64,000 nt of DNA from Roseovarius litorisediminis (GTDB lineage: Bacteria; Pseudomonadota; Alphaproteobacteria; Rhodobacterales; Rhodobacteraceae). Of this stretch, positions 62,023 to 64,000 are shown piece after piece; the first letter of the stretch is position 1, and each line of letters opens with the position of its first letter. Under the pieces are notes generated by a model. That model ran no database searches. It saw nothing but the letters and a program-made list of their open reading frames with translations, and had not been told where the DNA came from. Made by a program: the position numbers and the translations under genes. The stretch lies in assembly GCF_900172295.1 (NCBI RefSeq), contig NZ_FWFL01000007.1:62001-126000 (forward strand), written 5' to 3'.

Positions 62023-63390
62023 ATGAAGTTCATCCGAGACATCATCGCCGAAAAAAGACGGAACGTCGCTAGCGATGCGCAGGAAGACCCCGGTCAGCGT
62101 TTTCCCCCGGTTGGCGATCTGAATGAAAGTTCGCAAACAAGCCATCACGTCCTTGATGAAAACCAGGCACCTGACGCTGAGGAATCGGCAGGTTCAGTGG
62201 CTTCAGCACATAGCGAAACTAACGGTATGGACGTCCCGGACAAGGTGACTTCAGACCTGTCTGACACAACTCTTCAAACCGATTTGGCAACCGAAGAACA
62301 ATCAAAAAACGAAATGTATCGCGAGTTATCGTCGATTGACTGTTTTCACCTTAACGATGACCCGGCAGAAAAGGACGAAACCGAAAGCCGTCGCCAAAAA
62401 ATGGTTGAAAAATTGGTTCAGCCAAAAGCCGAGGAAGACGACGACGAAGGGTTTATCCCGGATGAGCCAAGCGATCTGAAATTTGGGTACGCGGTTGAAG
62501 TTGGTGCAGTGGCGCAGGATCTAAAGCAAATCATTAACCCGTATACCGACGACAACGATCAGAACCACGACGAAGAAGTGGCTGAAGAGGCACAAACCGC
62601 ATCACACGATGACGCAGTGCCCAAGCCGCAAGGTGCTGAAAACGACTACAGTCACGCCATCGCTTCCGCAATCTCTGGGCAAAACGCAACCCCAGCCCCG
62701 ATTCAGGAAGAAACGGTCAGCCAGCCCATGGTAAATACGCCCGATCCCGCGCCGCGCGAAGTTGCGCAGGTTACTGGCACTCAAAATGCAGAAAACGATC
62801 AGGCTTCAGTGGCCCCGGATGGGCTGATGCCTGAACAGGAAAACGCAGCACCGACGCCTAATGCGCCGGTCAGTGTTCCGCAACCCGCCCCTGGGCGGGC
62901 CATGGGTCGGTCTGGCAGGGTGAAGACCCGTCTTTTGGGCTTCACCGGACCGGATTCGTCGGGATCGGACCCGTTTGCAAAACAAACTAAGAACACCCCC
63001 CCGGCCTACTCCAACTTTCCAGTGGGCTGGCTGGTCGTCGTCGATGGCCCCGGTCGCGGTGCGGCTTTCACACTTTTCAGTGGTGTTAGTCAAATCGGGC
63101 GCGGGCCGGATCAGACGGTTCGGCTGGATTTCGGCGACAACAGCATTTCCCGCGAGAACCATGCTGCAATCGCCTATGACTCCGAGCAGAAGAAATTCTA
63201 CCTTGGCCATGGCGGAAAGGCCAACCTTGTGCGCCTAAACAACCGCCCTGTCCTAAGCACCGAAGAGCTGGAAACCGACCACCAAATCCGTATTGGCGAA
63301 ACGGTTTTACGCTTTATCGGGCTTTGTGGACAAGACTTCTGTTGGGACCAGCACGAACAAGGTGTTTTGCAACATGCCTCCAACGGTTGA
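62023..63390 (+). CDS. FHA-domain protein
   Basis: A 455-residue protein. The long middle part (about residues 20-320) is acidic and of low complexity (QDLKQI, EDDDEGFIPDEP), likely disordered and rich in possible phosphorylation sites. A C-terminal FHA domain starts near residue 335 with WLVVVDGPGRGAAFTLFSG and has SQIGRGPDQ, SISRENHAAI (the phospho-threonine contact Ser and Arg) and LNNRPVL. It would bind phospho-threonine marks set by the adjacent kinase. ATG follows AAAGGA. Overlaps the downstream PP2C gene by 17 bases. Confidence 0.9.
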   Translation: MKFIRDIIAEKRRNVASDAQEDPGQRFPPVGDLNESSQTSHHVLDENQAPDAEESAGSVASAHSETNGMDVPDKVTSDLSDTTLQTDLATEEQSKNEMYRELSSIDCFHLNDDPAEKDETESRRQKMVEKLVQPKAEEDDDEGFIPDEPSDLKFGYAVEVGAVAQDLKQIINPYTDDNDQNHDEEVAEEAQTASHDDAVPKPQGAENDYSHAIASAISGQNATPAPIQEETVSQPMVNTPDPAPREVAQVTGTQNAENDQASVAPDGLMPEQENAAPTPNAPVSVPQPAPGRAMGRSGRVKTRLLGFTGPDSSGSDPFAKQTKNTPPAYSNFPVGWLVVVDGPGRGAAFTLFSGVSQIGRGPDQTVRLDFGDNSISRENHAAIAYDSEQKKFYLGHGGKANLVRLNNRPVLSTEELETDHQIRIGETVLRFIGLCGQDFCWDQHEQGVLQHASNG

Positions 63391-64000
63391 TCTGGTCTAT
63401 GATGCAGCCTGGGCGCTAAGCCCGGGCCGCCGCGAGCAGCAGGAAGATTCCGTTGTGGCGGACTTTCCGGTTGGCTCTGGTCTGGGTTTTGCTGTTCTTG
63501 CCGATGGCATGGGCGGGCATGCCGCAGGGGATGTCGCAAGCAAGATCGTGGTGACAGAAGTCTTTAGCGAATTAAAGATGCTGTCCAATGATCCGGAAAT
63601 GCTTGAAGAAAACATTCAAGTGGCACTTCGCCAGGCCGTGTTGGGCGCAAACTTTTGCGTCGAGCAATTTGCCAAACAGAACCCAGAGGCCAGTGGCATG
63701 GGCGCCACTCTTGTAGCGCCGGTCCTGTTTGATGACCGCCTGTATTGGATTTCAGTCGGAGATTCACCGCTTTTCCTGTTCCGCGACGGGCATCTGTCAC
63801 AGATAAACGAGAACCATTCATGGGCCGCGAAAATCGATCTGATGTGCAGCCAAGGCCTGATTGACCGCGACGAGGCAGCACGTCATCCGGACCGTCAATG
63901 TCTAACGTCGGCCCTGGCCGGCCATGAAATCCCACACATGGATTGCAGCGAGACGCCACTTTTCCTGAAGTGCGGGGATATCGTGATTGCCGCAAGTGAT
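63374..64000 (+). CDS. PP2C-family serine/threonine phosphatase, cut by window end
   Basis: The first 209 residues of a PPM phosphatase, open to the window edge. Motifs: RREQQEDSVV (metal-binding Asp), LADGMGGHAAGD, GMGATLVAPVLF, and YWISVGDSPLFLFRDGHL, all expected for an active metal-dependent phosphatase. The ATG at 63374 overlaps the end of the FHA gene, so kinase, FHA protein and phosphatase form one transcription unit. A membrane tail beyond 64000 cannot be excluded. Confidence 0.9.
   Translation, partial: MPPTVDLVYDAAWALSPGRREQQEDSVVADFPVGSGLGFAVLADGMGGHAAGDVASKIVVTEVFSELKMLSNDPEMLEENIQVALRQAVLGANFCVEQFAKQNPEASGMGATLVAPVLFDDRLYWISVGDSPLFLFRDGHLSQINENHSWAAKIDLMCSQGLIDRDEAARHPDRQCLTSALAGHEIPHMDCSETPLFLKCGDIVIAASD

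Noticed and set aside
60677..64000. Type VI secretion locus
   Set aside because: Only the kinase, FHA and phosphatase are present; no Tss, Hcp or VgrG gene is in the window, so this was not called.

Overview
The window looks like a chromosomal segment of a marine alphaproteobacterium of the roseobacter group (Rhodobacterales). Evidence: a DmdA-type dimethylsulfoniopropionate (DMSP) demethylase next to an AcuI-type acrylyl-CoA reductase, a complete phaZ/phaCPR polyhydroxyalkanoate locus with PhaR-type operator sequences, high G+C coding sequence, many TTG/GTG starts, and many small families typical of this group (DUF1194, DUF1326/DUF2182, DUF5665, DUF6782, SdhE). The genus cannot be fixed by reading alone. 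I found no rRNA, tRNA, CRISPR array or intact insertion sequence.

Layout. 1-1075: no supportable gene. 1076-2903: an SQR-like flavoprotein and a GNAT acetyltransferase. 2962-7349: DMSP locus, with the operon DUF2182-DUF1326-dmdA-acuI facing a GntR regulator across a near-perfect 24-bp operator. 7415-13417: PHA storage locus (LysR, phaR, phasin, phaC; phaZ divergent). 13485-18006: a membrane protein and hydrolases, including a translationally coupled hydrolase-VOC-M15-like chain, plus an MFS transporter. 18272-24533: thrS, cspA, an A+T-rich orphan trypsin-like protease, folA-thyA. 24851-27143: a surface-lipoprotein/Slam-like pair. 27217-34051: gloA, DUF1194, a MarR regulator, XRE-sdhE, an aspartate aminotransferase, uvrB. 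34195-46591: mostly small membrane, stress and hypothetical genes, two structured non-coding leaders, a large beta-helix protein and a pair of cytochromes c. 47063-53445: an A+T-richer glycan/modification cluster. 53806-60281: malonate uptake and use, matR and matPQMAB (TRAP transporter, malonyl-CoA decarboxylase, malonyl-CoA synthetase). 60677-64000: Ser/Thr kinase, FHA protein and PP2C phosphatase, the last cut by the window end.

How parts work together. DMSP demethylation and acrylyl-CoA detoxification sit in one operon under a GntR repressor. Carbon excess is stored by PhaC/phasin under PhaR and released by PhaZ. Malonate enters by MatPQM, is activated by MatB and decarboxylated by MatA to acetyl-CoA. 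The kinase/FHA/PP2C trio is a self-contained Thr-phosphorylation switch whose target lies outside the window.

Most interesting non-gene signals: a recurrent element whose TAA forms the stop codon of four unrelated genes (TAAAGCG...), a 115-bp inverted-repeat version of it at 44651-44765, twin odd 23-bp palindromes before an FNT-family channel gene, a structured leader with a T-tract hairpin before a small transporter, and a dispersed TTCTTCTTGC hairpin element, one copy of which separates dmdA from acuI.
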